Shown here: piece after piece, positions 15,911 through 22,745 of the stretch | How the letters are laid out: each line of letters opens with the position of its first letter | Numbering within the stretch: position 1 is the stretch's first letter | Source: Streptomyces sp. NBC_00237 | Lineage (GTDB): Bacteria; Actinomycetota; Actinomycetes; Streptomycetales; Streptomycetaceae | NCBI RefSeq assembly: GCF_026342435.1 | Contig: NZ_JAPEMT010000001.1 | Location: 2,350,501 to 2,414,500 of the forward strand | Reading direction: 5' to 3' | DNA length: 64,000 nucleotides | Made by a program: the position numbers and the translations under genes | Notes under the pieces: model-generated | Database searches by the model: none | Told to the model about the DNA's origin: nothing | Seen by the model: the letters and a program-made list of their open reading frames with translations, nothing else

Positions 15911-16689
15911 TTCTTCTTCTCCTTGCCGAAGTCGTTCCGCACGCGGTCGGCGGTGCCGCTGAGGTTGGCCTCGAAGGTGAAGCCCTGCTCGAAGCGGTAG
16001 CTGCGGCGGACGTCCACGGGGTCGATGCCGTTGATGGCGGCCTTCGCGAGCCGGATCAGATACCCGTCCTTGAGGGCGATCTCGCGGGCCAACTCCATTG
16101 CCTCACCGTGGAGTTGCTCGCGGGGGACGACCTTCCACACGGACCCGTGGTGATGCAGCTCCTGCGCGGTGGCGGTGCGCGAGGTGTAGTACAGGGCGCG
16201 CATCAGGTGCTGCGGGACCAGCCGTGAGAGGTGGGTGGCCGCGCCGAGCGCACCCCGGTCCAGCTCGGGCAGGCCGAAGGTGGCGTCGTCGGAGGCGATG
16301 ATCGCGTCGGCGTTGCCGACGAGCCCGATGCCGCCGCCCAGGCAGAACCCGGCGACCGCCGCGACGACCGGCACCTCGCACGCGTAGACGGCGGCGAAAG
16401 CCTCGGCGCAGCCGCTGTTCGCACCGATGAGGGCCTGGTGGCCGCCGCCGTTCGCGGTCTCGCGCTGCATCTCCTTGATGTCGACGCCCGCGTTGAAGCC
16501 CCGGCTGCCGGGCGGAGCGGTGAGGACGACGCAGCGCACGTCGGGGTCGCGCCCGGCTTCTCGTACGGCGTCGGCCAGGTCGTACCAGCCCTGCACGGGG
16601 AGGGCGTTGACCGGCGGAAAGTCGACGGTGACGACGGCGATGCCCCTGTGGGAACCCGAGGGGCCGGGGCGGGAGGTGGAGACACCCAT
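15907..16689 (-). CDS. echA20: EchA20, ring D-opening crotonase-family hydrolase
   Basis: A 260-residue crotonase-fold enzyme. Conserved blocks are VDFPPVNALPVQGWYDLADAV, FNAGVDIKEMQRET (first oxyanion hole, near residue 85), AGFCLGGGIGLVGNADAIIASDDATFGLPELDRGALGAATHLSRLVPQHLMR (near 140-190) and YRFEQGFTFEANLSGTADRVRNDF at the end. Together they are very close to mycobacterial EchA20, which hydrolytically opens ring D. I chose ATG 16689; an in-frame ATG at 16719 lies inside the operator palindrome and would make the operator part of the coding region. It heads the ipdABC operon and is divergent from the SDR pair. Confidence 0.9.
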   Translation of the reverse strand: MGVSTSRPGPSGSHRGIAVVTVDFPPVNALPVQGWYDLADAVREAGRDPDVRCVVLTAPPGSRGFNAGVDIKEMQRETANGGGHQALIGANSGCAEAFAAVYACEVPVVAAVAGFCLGGGIGLVGNADAIIASDDATFGLPELDRGALGAATHLSRLVPQHLMRALYYTSRTATAQELHHHGSVWKVVPREQLHGEAMELAREIALKDGYLIRLAKAAINGIDPVDVRRSYRFEQGFTFEANLSGTADRVRNDFGKEKKK

Positions 16690-16707
16690 GAGCGGATCAG
16701 CTACCTT

Positions 16708-16727
16708 TCCACCAAACATTTGTTAGG
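16708..16727. promoter_or_regulatory. KstR2-type operator, right divergent promoter
   Basis: TCCACCAAACATTTGTTAGG lies between the divergent echA20 and SDR starts. Its right half TTGTTAGG and the CAA/TTG core repeat the site at 5818-5837. The inner ACCAAACATTTGTT (16711-16724) is the KstR2 consensus AnCAAGnnCTTGnT with a symmetric G-to-A/C-to-T change, making an AnCAAAnnTTTGnT palindrome. It is 28 nt from the SDR ATG and 18 nt from the chosen echA20 ATG. Confidence 0.75.
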
Positions 16728-16755
16728 TGCGTTCGTCTCAGGAAGGTAGCAGCGA

Positions 16756-17526
16756 ATGGAACTGGACGGGAGGGTCGCCGTCGTCACGGGCGGGACCCGG
16801 GGCGTCGGCGCGGGCATCGCGCGGGCCTTCCTGGGGGCGGGCGCGCAGGTCGTGGTGTGCGCGCGGAGGCCACCGGACGAGCCGGTCGAAGCGGCGGGCC
16901 GCAAGGCCGGGTTCAGGCCCGTGGACCTGCGTGCCCCGGACGCGGTCGCTGACTTCTTCGCGGGCGTGGCGGAGTCGTACGGACGCCTGGACGTGCTGAT
17001 CAACAACGCCGGAGGCACCCCGTACCGGCTCCTTGAGGAGGGCGGCGCGGACCGCCACACGCGGGTGATCGAGCTGAACCTCCTCGCACCGATGAACGCC
17101 TCGCTCGCCGCGTATCCGCACCTGAAGAAGGTGCGCGGATCGATCGTGATGATCGGCAGCGTGAGCGGTACGCGCTCCTCGCCGGGGACGGCCGCGTACG
17201 GGGCGGCGAAGGCCGGACTGGAGAACCTCACCCGTTCGATGGCCGTGGAATGGGCCCCGGACGTACGGGTGAACACCCTCGTCCTGGGGATGGTCCGCAC
17301 CGAGCTGTCGCATCTGCACTACGGCGACGAGGAGGGGATGGCTTCGGTCGCCCGGACGATCCCGGCGGGCCGGATGGCCGAACCGTCCGACGTGGGCGAC
17401 GCGGCGGTCTTCCTCGCCTCGTCCAAGGCGGCGTACGTCAACGGGGCGTCGCTGCTCGTGCACGGGGGCGGCGAACGGCCCGCCTTTCTGGACGCCGCGA
17501 ACGTGAACGACTCCGAGGGGAACTGA
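16756..17526 (+). CDS. SDR dehydrogenase of the ring C/D locus (Rv3549c-like)
   Basis: A 256-residue short-chain dehydrogenase. It has TGGTRGVGAGIARAF (cofactor), VDLRAPDA, LINNAGGTPYRLL, IGSVSGTRSSPGTAAYGAAKAGL with the catalytic Ser, Tyr and Lys (near residues 138-155), and VNTLVLGMVRTELS. A clean aggaaggt ribosome site precedes the ATG. It is divergent from echA20 and followed after one base by a second SDR. This arrangement matches Rv3549c-Rv3548c beside echA20 in M. tuberculosis. It would act on a hydroxy/keto intermediate of ring C/D degradation, but the exact step is not established. Confidence 0.87.
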   Translation: MELDGRVAVVTGGTRGVGAGIARAFLGAGAQVVVCARRPPDEPVEAAGRKAGFRPVDLRAPDAVADFFAGVAESYGRLDVLINNAGGTPYRLLEEGGADRHTRVIELNLLAPMNASLAAYPHLKKVRGSIVMIGSVSGTRSSPGTAAYGAAKAGLENLTRSMAVEWAPDVRVNTLVLGMVRTELSHLHYGDEEGMASVARTIPAGRMAEPSDVGDAAVFLASSKAAYVNGASLLVHGGGERPAFLDAANVNDSEGN

Positions 17527-17527
17527 C

Positions 17528-18445
17528 ATGGGTATCGCCCGCATTGCCGAGGGACGCGTCGTCGTGGTGACCGGAGCCGGTCGGGGTCTGGGCCGCGCCC
17601 ACGCACTCGCCTTCGCCGCCGAGGGTGCGAAGGTCGTCGTCAACGACCTGGGCGTGAGCGCGGACGGTGCGGGGGCCTCGCAGAGCCCCGCCGAGGAGGT
17701 CGTCGCGGAGATCCGCGCTGCGGGCGGCGAGGCGGTCGCGCACGGCGGCGACATCGCGACGTCGGAGGGCGCGGCGTCGCTGATCGCCACCGCTGTCGAT
17801 GTGTTCGGCGGCGTAGACACCCTGGTCAACAACGCGGGCTTCCTGCGTGACCGCATGCTCGTCAACCTGGACGAGGACGACTGGGACGCCGTCATGCGCG
17901 TCCACCTCAAGGGGCACTTCCTCCCCCTGAAGCACGCCGCGCAGTGGTGGCGGGCGGAGGCGAAGGCGGGTCGCCAGCGGGCGGCGCGGGTCGTCAACAC
18001 CAGTTCGGGCGCTGGGCTGTTGGGAAGTGTCGGCCAGGGCAACTACTCCGCCGCGAAGGCCGGAATCGTCGGCCTGACGCTGGTCGCGTCCGCCGAGATG
18101 GGCCGGTACGGAGTCCAGGTCAACGCGCTTGCCCCGGCGGCCCGTACCCGGATGACGGAGGCCACGTTCGCGGAGACGATGGCGGCTCCCGGGGAAGGGA
18201 CCTTCGACGGGATGGCCCCGGAGAACGTGTCACCGCTGGTGGTCTGGCTGGGCTCCGACGCCTCGCAGGGCGTCACGGGCCGGGTCTTCGAGGCCGAGGC
18301 GGGCCGGATCACGGTGATGGAGGGCTGGCGTCCGGGCCCGACGGCGGACAAGGGTGCGCGATGGACTCCGGCGGAGGCGGGGGAGGCGGCGTCGAAGCTG
18401 CTGGCCGAGTCGGAGCGGCCGCAGCCGGTGTACGGGGCGCGGTAG
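17528..18445 (+). CDS. SDR dehydrogenase of the ring C/D locus (Rv3548c-like)
   Basis: A 305-residue SDR, longer than usual and similar in layout to the dehydrogenase half of peroxisomal multifunctional enzymes: TGAGRGLGRAHALAFAAEGAKVVVNDLG, then NNAGFLRDRMLVNLDEDDWDAVMRVHLKGHF and NTSSGAGLLGSVGQGNYSAAKAGIVG with Ser/Tyr/Lys. About 60 C-terminal residues follow the Rossmann domain (VFEAEAGRITVMEGWRPGPTADKGARWTPAEAG). The spacing to the upstream SDR is 1 nt, so they are one operon under the right operator. The last 137 bp are read in the opposite direction by the gene at 18309-18740. Confidence 0.88.
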   Translation: MGIARIAEGRVVVVTGAGRGLGRAHALAFAAEGAKVVVNDLGVSADGAGASQSPAEEVVAEIRAAGGEAVAHGGDIATSEGAASLIATAVDVFGGVDTLVNNAGFLRDRMLVNLDEDDWDAVMRVHLKGHFLPLKHAAQWWRAEAKAGRQRAARVVNTSSGAGLLGSVGQGNYSAAKAGIVGLTLVASAEMGRYGVQVNALAPAARTRMTEATFAETMAAPGEGTFDGMAPENVSPLVVWLGSDASQGVTGRVFEAEAGRITVMEGWRPGPTADKGARWTPAEAGEAASKLLAESERPQPVYGAR

Positions 18446-18740
18446 GGGCTTCCTGCGGGGAGGCGGGGGCCGGGCCCCTCGGGACGACGGAACACACCGA
18501 GCCGTCGGCGGGCGTCACCACCGTGTACTCGTGGAAGGTGCGCCGGAAGCGGGTGTGTCCGGTCTCGCCGGTGTGGGCGAACTGCCACGCGGCCACCCCC
18601 ATCGGGGTTTCACCGGTGCCGGACGCCGCACCGCAGTCGGCCTCGTCGCCGGACACGCAGACCGCTTCGTACTCGGGCTCGGAGAGCGGGTCGGGGGCGA
18701 TGCGGTACGGGACGAAGCGCAGGGCTTTGCGTACGGTCAT
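18309..18740 (-). CDS. DUF7848-type protein, antisense overlap with SDR
   Basis: A 143-residue reading frame. The first 85-90 residues look like the short Streptomyces DUF7848 family: MTVRKALRFVPYRIAPDPLSEPEYEAVCVSGDEADCGAASG, WQFAHTGETGHTRFRRTFHEYTVVTPADG, with paired cysteines at CVSGDEADCG. The tail is a Pro/Ala/Ser run (PPPPPPPES) caused by reading the SDR gene backwards, suggesting the ancestral stop was lost. The ATG overlaps the stop of the 64-residue upstream gene (ATGA). The family is often found near XRE/DUF397 genes, as here. Function unknown. Confidence 0.65.
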   Translation of the reverse strand: MTVRKALRFVPYRIAPDPLSEPEYEAVCVSGDEADCGAASGTGETPMGVAAWQFAHTGETGHTRFRRTFHEYTVVTPADGSVCSVVPRGPAPASPQEAPTAPRTPAAAAPTRPAASTPPPPPPPESIAHPCPPSGPDASPPSP

Positions 18741-18934
18741 CAGCGACCTCCGAACAGGCGGCGCTGACGGTTGTAGTCGGCGACGCGTTCGCTCAACTCG
18801 GCGAGGGTGGTTGAGGGTTCGGCTTCATCGTCGCCCTCGGGGGAGTCGGTGGGCTCGTGGGGGACGTGCAGGGTCCCTTCCGTGCCGTACTCGGCGGTCA
18901 GTGCGGCGAGCCAGGCGCGGGCGGTGCTGGGCAT
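18740..18934 (-). CDS. Small hypothetical protein
   Basis: A 64-residue acidic protein (MPSTARAWLAALTAEYGTEGTLHVPHEPTDSPEGDDEAEPSTTLAELSERVADYNRQRRLFGGR). It has no signal peptide or membrane segment; a predicted helix covers LAELSERVADYNRQRRLF. It is translationally coupled to the DUF7848 gene by an ATGA overlap and divergent from the XRE regulator. Small partners of this kind accompany XRE/DUF397 clusters in Streptomyces. Function unknown. Confidence 0.6.
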   Translation of the reverse strand: MPSTARAWLAALTAEYGTEGTLHVPHEPTDSPEGDDEAEPSTTLAELSERVADYNRQRRLFGGR

Positions 18935-19041
18935 GGGGCGGCTCCTCTCCGTAGCGGGTTCACTACTGGGAGGTTCAGGGTGACCCCAGTCGGGGAATCA
19001 TTCAACTTGCCCGTTCGGAAGGGAAAGTTGGTGATGCGGTC

Positions 19042-19878
19042 TTGAACCGCAAGGAGCTAAATCCGGACAGTTCACCCCAAGCCGCCTTCGGGGCCCATCT
19101 GCGCAGCATGAGGGAGACGCACGGTTGGACCCAGGAGGAGCTGGCGAAACTGATGGAGTACTCCAGCGCGCACGTCTCGTCCGTTGAAACCGGGCGGAAG
19201 CTTTCAACTCTGCGCTTTGCGCGCACTGCTGACCGGGTCTTCGGAACGGCGGGGGCGCAGGAATCCTTCGAGCGCAAGTGGCGCGAGATCCGGCAGGGCA
19301 GTCTGCTGGAGGGCTTCCCGGAGTACGTGGGGTACGAAGGCCGTGCGGTGGAACTCCGGGTGTTCGACATCGGCATCGTTCCCGGTCTGCTGCAAACGCC
19401 CGAATACGCCCAGGTCTTGGCGGACAGTGCGGTGCGACGAGGGGCGATCACCCCGGAGCAGGCCACTGAACGAGTGTCCGTTCTCACGGAGCGACAGCAG
19501 GAACTGCAACGGTCTCGTCCGCCGATGGTGTTCGTGGTGCTGGACGAGAGCTGCGTCCGTCGAACCGTTGGTGGGAGGGATGTGATGAGCGCTCAGCTGG
19601 ACCATCTGGTCCAGTTCGCGGCCCGTCCCACCACCATGCTGCAAGTGGCACCGTTCGACATGGGGGAGCGCAGATCACTCAACCTGCCGGTCCACCTGCT
19701 CACGATGGCCGACCGTTCGGTCATTGCCTATACCGAGTCCCAGGCGCAAGGGAGTCTGGACCGAGAGGCAACATCAGTGCACCCCCTGTTGACGACCTAC
19801 CATCAGCTACAGGCCGAGGCGTTGTCGCAAGCGGCGACCGTGGCCATGATCGAAGAGGCACGAAAGGGCATTCAGTGA
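19042..19878 (+). CDS. XRE-family regulator (WhiJ/Scr1-like, DUF5753 type)
   Basis: A 278-residue protein with an N-terminal XRE helix-turn-helix (AFGAHLRSMRETHGWTQEELAKLMEYSSAHVSSVETGRKLSTLRFARTADRVF, residues 15-67). A ligand-like C-terminal domain of the Streptomyces DUF5753 type follows (VPGLLQTPEYAQVLADSA, VVLDESCVRRTVGG, QLDHLVQFAARPTTMLQVAPFD). The only start in frame near the upstream edge is a TTG at 19042 with a weak ribosome site, so the true start is uncertain. Its stop overlaps the DUF397 start (GTGA). Such XRE-DUF397 pairs regulate development or act like antitoxin-toxin couples. A CAACTT...AAGTTG inverted repeat at 19003-19030 lies in the promoter region. Confidence 0.88.
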   Translation: MNRKELNPDSSPQAAFGAHLRSMRETHGWTQEELAKLMEYSSAHVSSVETGRKLSTLRFARTADRVFGTAGAQESFERKWREIRQGSLLEGFPEYVGYEGRAVELRVFDIGIVPGLLQTPEYAQVLADSAVRRGAITPEQATERVSVLTERQQELQRSRPPMVFVVLDESCVRRTVGGRDVMSAQLDHLVQFAARPTTMLQVAPFDMGERRSLNLPVHLLTMADRSVIAYTESQAQGSLDREATSVHPLLTTYHQLQAEALSQAATVAMIEEARKGIQ

Positions 19879-20087
19879 CCACCGATACACCCACCCCCTG
19901 GTTCAAGTCCTCCTACAGCGACAACGGCGGCGCCTGCGTGGAGACCGCCGCGCATCTCGTCGCCACGCACGGGATCGTCCCTGTCCGCGACTCCAAGTTT
20001 CCTGACGGCCCGGCCCTGAGTCTGACCACCCCCGCGTTCTCCACCTTCATCGCCGGTATCAAGTCGGGCCAATTCCAGGTCCGTTGA
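19875..20087 (+). CDS. DUF397 protein
   Basis: A 70-residue DUF397 protein: WFKSSYSDNGGACVETAA, VPVRDSKFPDGPALSLTTPAFSTFIAGIKSGQF. The S.YS...G.CVE and VRDSK blocks are diagnostic. The GTG overlaps the XRE stop. DUF397 proteins are small partners of XRE regulators and are thought to modulate them, sometimes as the toxic half of a pair. A second, stop-interrupted copy follows at 20208. Confidence 0.9.
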   Translation: MTTDTPTPWFKSSYSDNGGACVETAAHLVATHGIVPVRDSKFPDGPALSLTTPAFSTFIAGIKSGQFQVR

Positions 20088-20207
20088 CCCCGCCGACGAT
20101 GCACGTACCACCAGACCCGCCGCCCCGCACCCGCGAGGGCGGCGGTCTCGTCCTGACGGGCCACGGCCTCTAGCATCGGCGGCAGTCCGAAGCGAAAGGG
20201 GCCCACG

Positions 20208-20405
20208 ATGGCCGAAGCCCCAGCTCTCCGCTAGTTCAAGTCCTCGCACAGCAGCAACGGCGGCGACTGCGTCGAGGTGGCCACCCCGCCCGGCTGCGTC
20301 GCCCTCCGGGACTCCAAGGACCCCGGCGGGCCCGAACTGCACTTCCCCGCGCACGCCTTCGCGTCCTTTCTGGCCGGGTACAAGGAGGACGCGTTCGCTG
20401 CGTGA
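20208..20405 (+). pseudogene. DUF397 gene with internal TAG stop
   Basis: Read from the ATG at 20208 the frame gives MAEAPALR, then a TAG (20232-20234), then FKSSHSSNGGDCVEVATPPGCVALRDSKDPGGPELHFPAHAFASFLAGYKEDAFAA and a TGA at 20403. The part after the stop is a complete DUF397 domain. In the neighbour a Trp stands at the TAG position, so a TGG-to-TAG change explains it. The gene is probably dead, or the base is a sequencing error. It looks like a diverged duplicate of the preceding DUF397 gene. Confidence 0.75.
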
Positions 20406-20435
20406 GGCCAGCGGCATCTACTGAGCTATGACGAC

Positions 20436-20678
20436 GTGAAGTCCGGCGTCGAGGCCGTGGGTGCGCTCGCGAACGGAGAAGAGGGGAAAGCTGCCGCCAT
20501 CGGGGCAGGGATGGCAGCTGGTGCACTTACGGAATCCGCTTGCGGAACGGCCGCTGTTGCCGCTGGCGCGCCCACTGGTGGAGTGGGGGCGCCGTCGTCG
20601 GGGCTGCGTGTTTCAAGGTCGGGGATTACGTGGGTGACAAGGTTGAGGAAGAAGGAATGGACGCCTGGGCACAAATGA
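20436..20678 (+). pseudogene. Frameshifted small glycine/alanine-rich protein
   Basis: Frame A from a GTG at 20436 reads VKSGVEAVGALANGEEGKAAAIGAGMAAGALTESACGTAAVAAGAPTGGVG. At the GGGGG run (20585-20589) the sensible continuation moves to the -1 frame: GAVVGAACFKVGDYVGDKVEEEGMDAWAQ. Adding one G would join the two into a protein with glycine-zipper-like repeats and an acidic helix. A CTG at 20421 (LSYDDVKSG) may stand where an ATG start once was. A hairpin follows at 20686. I do not recognise the family; it is decayed or the run is miscalled. Confidence 0.5.
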
Positions 20679-20685
20679 TGCCGAC

Positions 20686-20713
20686 CGGGGGAGGGCGATT
20701 CCGCCCTCCCCCG
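20686..20713 (+). terminator. Hairpin terminator
   Basis: A perfect 12-bp stem CGGGGGAGGGCG / CGCCCTCCCCCG with loop ATTC, just after the frameshifted small gene. Confidence 0.7.
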
Positions 20714-20845
20714 GCCAGTCGGCCACCCCCATTGGAAATCCCACACTCGGAGGCTGACATGGAAAGTAATACGCTGGCCGCATTGAGCGGTGCGTCTGGT
20801 GCAACTCCTTGGAGTTCTCGTCGCCACCAGTGATGAGATGGGGAG

Positions 20846-21859
20846 ATGAACCACCGACTCACCCTTGACCTGGGCGACTACGCCGCGACCCGCACCCCCT
20901 GGGACGACCCCGGCTGGCAGCGGCAGGCCCTTGACTGGGCCGGGCGGGCGGTGGCGGGGGCCGGGCTCCGGGAGGACACCGCCCGGCGGCGCGGCGTACG
21001 GGTGCGGCCCTGGTCGGTCCTCGTGCGGTTCCCGCTGGAGGGCGGAGCCGGGGCCTGGTTCAAGGCCAATCCCCCCGCCTCCGCCTTCGAGGCGGGCCTC
21101 GGCGAGGCACTCGCCCGCTGGGTGCCCGAACACGTCCTGCATCCGTACGCCGTCGACGCCGAGCGCGGCTGGTCCCTCTGGCCCGACGGCGGCACCGTCT
21201 TCGCGGACCTCCTCAACGCGCCCGGCACCCCCGACCCCCGCGCCTGGGACGAGCCCCTGCGCCAGTACGCCACGATGCAGCGGGCCCTGATCCCGTACGC
21301 CGACAAGGCCGAGGCCCTCGGCGTGCCGAGCGTGCGGGCCGCCGCGCTCCCGGAGACGTACGAGCGCATGGTGGGCCGGTGTACCGCCCTGGACGTGCAG
21401 GAGCGCACCCAGCTGCTCGCCCGCATGGGGCAAGTCACCGACTGGTGCGCGGAGTTGGCGAGCTTCGGCGTGCCGGACTCCCTCGACCACTCCGACCTCC
21501 ACGAGGCACAGATCTTCGCGCCGGGGGCGGCCCACCCCGACCGCTACGCCTTCTTCGACTGGGGCGACGCCGTGGTCGGCCACCCCTTCTCCAGCCTCCT
21601 CGTCAACGCCCGTGCCGTCCGCCGCCGTTACGGCCCCGACGTGCTGCCGCGGCTCCGGGACGCCTACCTGGAACCGTGGACCGGCGACGGGCACAGCGCC
21701 GCCGAGCTGCGGCGCGCTGTGAGCCTGGCCTGCCGACTCGGTGCCGTATCGAGGGCCGGGTCATGGGGACGCCTGTTCCCCGAGGCGGGCACGGGGCCCG
21801 GCGACGGGGCCGACGTGGCGCGCTGGCTCCGCGAGCTCTTCGCGGAACCGCCGCTGTAG
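20846..21859 (+). CDS. Phosphotransferase family protein (APH-like)
   Basis: A 337-residue aminoglycoside-phosphotransferase-fold protein. The kinase core has the catalytic-loop motif DSLDHSDLHEAQIF near residue 213, with Asp in HSD and a metal-binding Gln/Asn-equivalent. The metal-binding AFFDWGDAVVGHPF follows near residue 230. An N-terminal lobe segment GAWFKANPP near residue 72 carries the ATP-lysine equivalent. It phosphorylates an unknown small-molecule hydroxyl; many such Streptomyces paralogues are not antibiotic resistance genes. It starts 12 nt after the preceding region and ends before a terminator at 21874. No antibiotic cluster is adjacent. Confidence 0.85.
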   Translation: MNHRLTLDLGDYAATRTPWDDPGWQRQALDWAGRAVAGAGLREDTARRRGVRVRPWSVLVRFPLEGGAGAWFKANPPASAFEAGLGEALARWVPEHVLHPYAVDAERGWSLWPDGGTVFADLLNAPGTPDPRAWDEPLRQYATMQRALIPYADKAEALGVPSVRAAALPETYERMVGRCTALDVQERTQLLARMGQVTDWCAELASFGVPDSLDHSDLHEAQIFAPGAAHPDRYAFFDWGDAVVGHPFSSLLVNARAVRRRYGPDVLPRLRDAYLEPWTGDGHSAAELRRAVSLACRLGAVSRAGSWGRLFPEAGTGPGDGADVARWLRELFAEPPL

Positions 21860-21873
21860 ACGAAGGCGCGAGG

Positions 21874-21908
21874 AGGGGCGGACCGGAGCAGGCTCCCGGC
21901 CCGCCCCT
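21874..21908 (+). terminator. Hairpin terminator of the phosphotransferase gene
   Basis: Arms AGGGGCGG (21874-21881) and CCGCCCCT (21901-21908) enclose an inner CCGG...CCGG stem, 15 nt after the stop codon. Confidence 0.65.
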
Positions 21909-22244
21909 TTCGCGGCAGCCGCCCCGCCCAGCCTCACCGGAAGCGACGCCTTCCCCGGGTGCGGGCCCGCCCCGCTGACGGACGCCGCCGAACGGGCGCT
22001 GCGGGGGGCCGGGGCGCGTGTCGTGCACCGCGAGAAGTACTTCTCACGGTCCGACGACGTCTTCGACCGGGAGCCCGTGGCCGTCGAGCCGGACGGTTCG
22101 TACGTCGCCGAGGTCGAACTCGACGGCTTGCCGGACCGTGCCGATCAGTGCGCGTGTGGAGATCAGTTACGAGTGAGGGGGACGCGGTCACGAGTGCGGG
22201 GGGAGGAGGTGAACGTCCGGGGAATTCGCGGGAGTTCACGTTGA
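21909..22244 (+). other. Possible decayed coding remnant
   Basis: Between the terminator and the RNase gene one frame reads as plausible protein with no start of its own: GCGPAPLTDAAERALRGAGARVVHREKYFSRSDDVFDREPVAVEPDGSYVAEVELDGL, then dissolves into Arg/Gly. I do not recognise the family. It may be the remnant of a gene or chance coding potential in high-GC DNA. No other feature was seen in the stretch. Confidence 0.3.
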
Positions 22245-22276
22245 CCCCGGAACGTTCTACGCGCATCAATGAAGGC

Positions 22277-22699
22277 ATGCGAATCCCCCCACGCACACGC
22301 ATCGCCGCCCTCGCGGGCGCCTTCGCCCTGACGTCCGCACTCCTGGCGGGCGGCACCGCCACGGCCTCGGCCCCCTCCGGGGCCGTCGCCTCAACCGCCG
22401 TACAGATCAACGCCGTCGGAGACATCTGCTACTCCAAGCTGCCCACTCAGGCGCACGACACCCTGGGGCTCATCGAGAAGGGCGGCCCGTACCCGTACGA
22501 GCAGGACGGGACCGTCTTCAAGAACCGCGAGGGCGTCCTGCCGGGCCAGACCAACGGGTACTACCACGAGTACACGGTGATCACCCCGGGTGCGCCGACC
22601 CGAGGCGCCAAGCGCGTCGTGACGGGTGAGAAGTCGCAGGAGGACTACTACACCGCCGACCACTACGCGTCGTTCGACCTGGTCAAGTACGGCTGCTGA
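22277..22699 (+). CDS. Secreted guanyl-specific ribonuclease (RNase Sa type)
   Basis: A 140-residue exported ribonuclease. The signal peptide MRIPPRTRIAALAGAFALTSALLAGGTATA is cleaved near residue 31. The mature enzyme follows RNase Sa closely: GDICYSKLPTQAHDTLGLIEKGGPYPYEQDGTVFKNREGVLP, then GYYHEYTVITPG with the catalytic Glu, TRGAKRVVTG with the catalytic Arg, and YYTADHYASFDLVKYGC with the catalytic His. The two Cys (in DICY and the C-terminal YGC) form the usual disulphide. It cleaves RNA 3' of G outside the cell. A barstar-type inhibitor would be expected in the genome but is not seen beside it. A strong terminator follows. Confidence 0.95.
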   Translation: MRIPPRTRIAALAGAFALTSALLAGGTATASAPSGAVASTAVQINAVGDICYSKLPTQAHDTLGLIEKGGPYPYEQDGTVFKNREGVLPGQTNGYYHEYTVITPGAPTRGAKRVVTGEKSQEDYYTADHYASFDLVKYGC

Positions 22700-22709
22700 C
22701 GAGGAATCT

Positions 22710-22745
22710 GAGGGCCCGTCACGGAGATCACCGTGACGGGCCCTC
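22710..22745 (+). terminator. Terminator of the RNase gene
   Basis: A perfect 15-bp stem GAGGGCCCGTCACGG / CCGTGACGGGCCCTC with a 6-nt loop, 10 nt after the RNase stop. The first in-frame GTG of the next gene lies in its right arm. Confidence 0.85.

Noticed and set aside
20846..21859. Aminoglycoside resistance gene
   Set aside because: Only the general APH kinase fold is visible; the sequence does not match a known resistance enzyme and no antibiotic cluster is adjacent.
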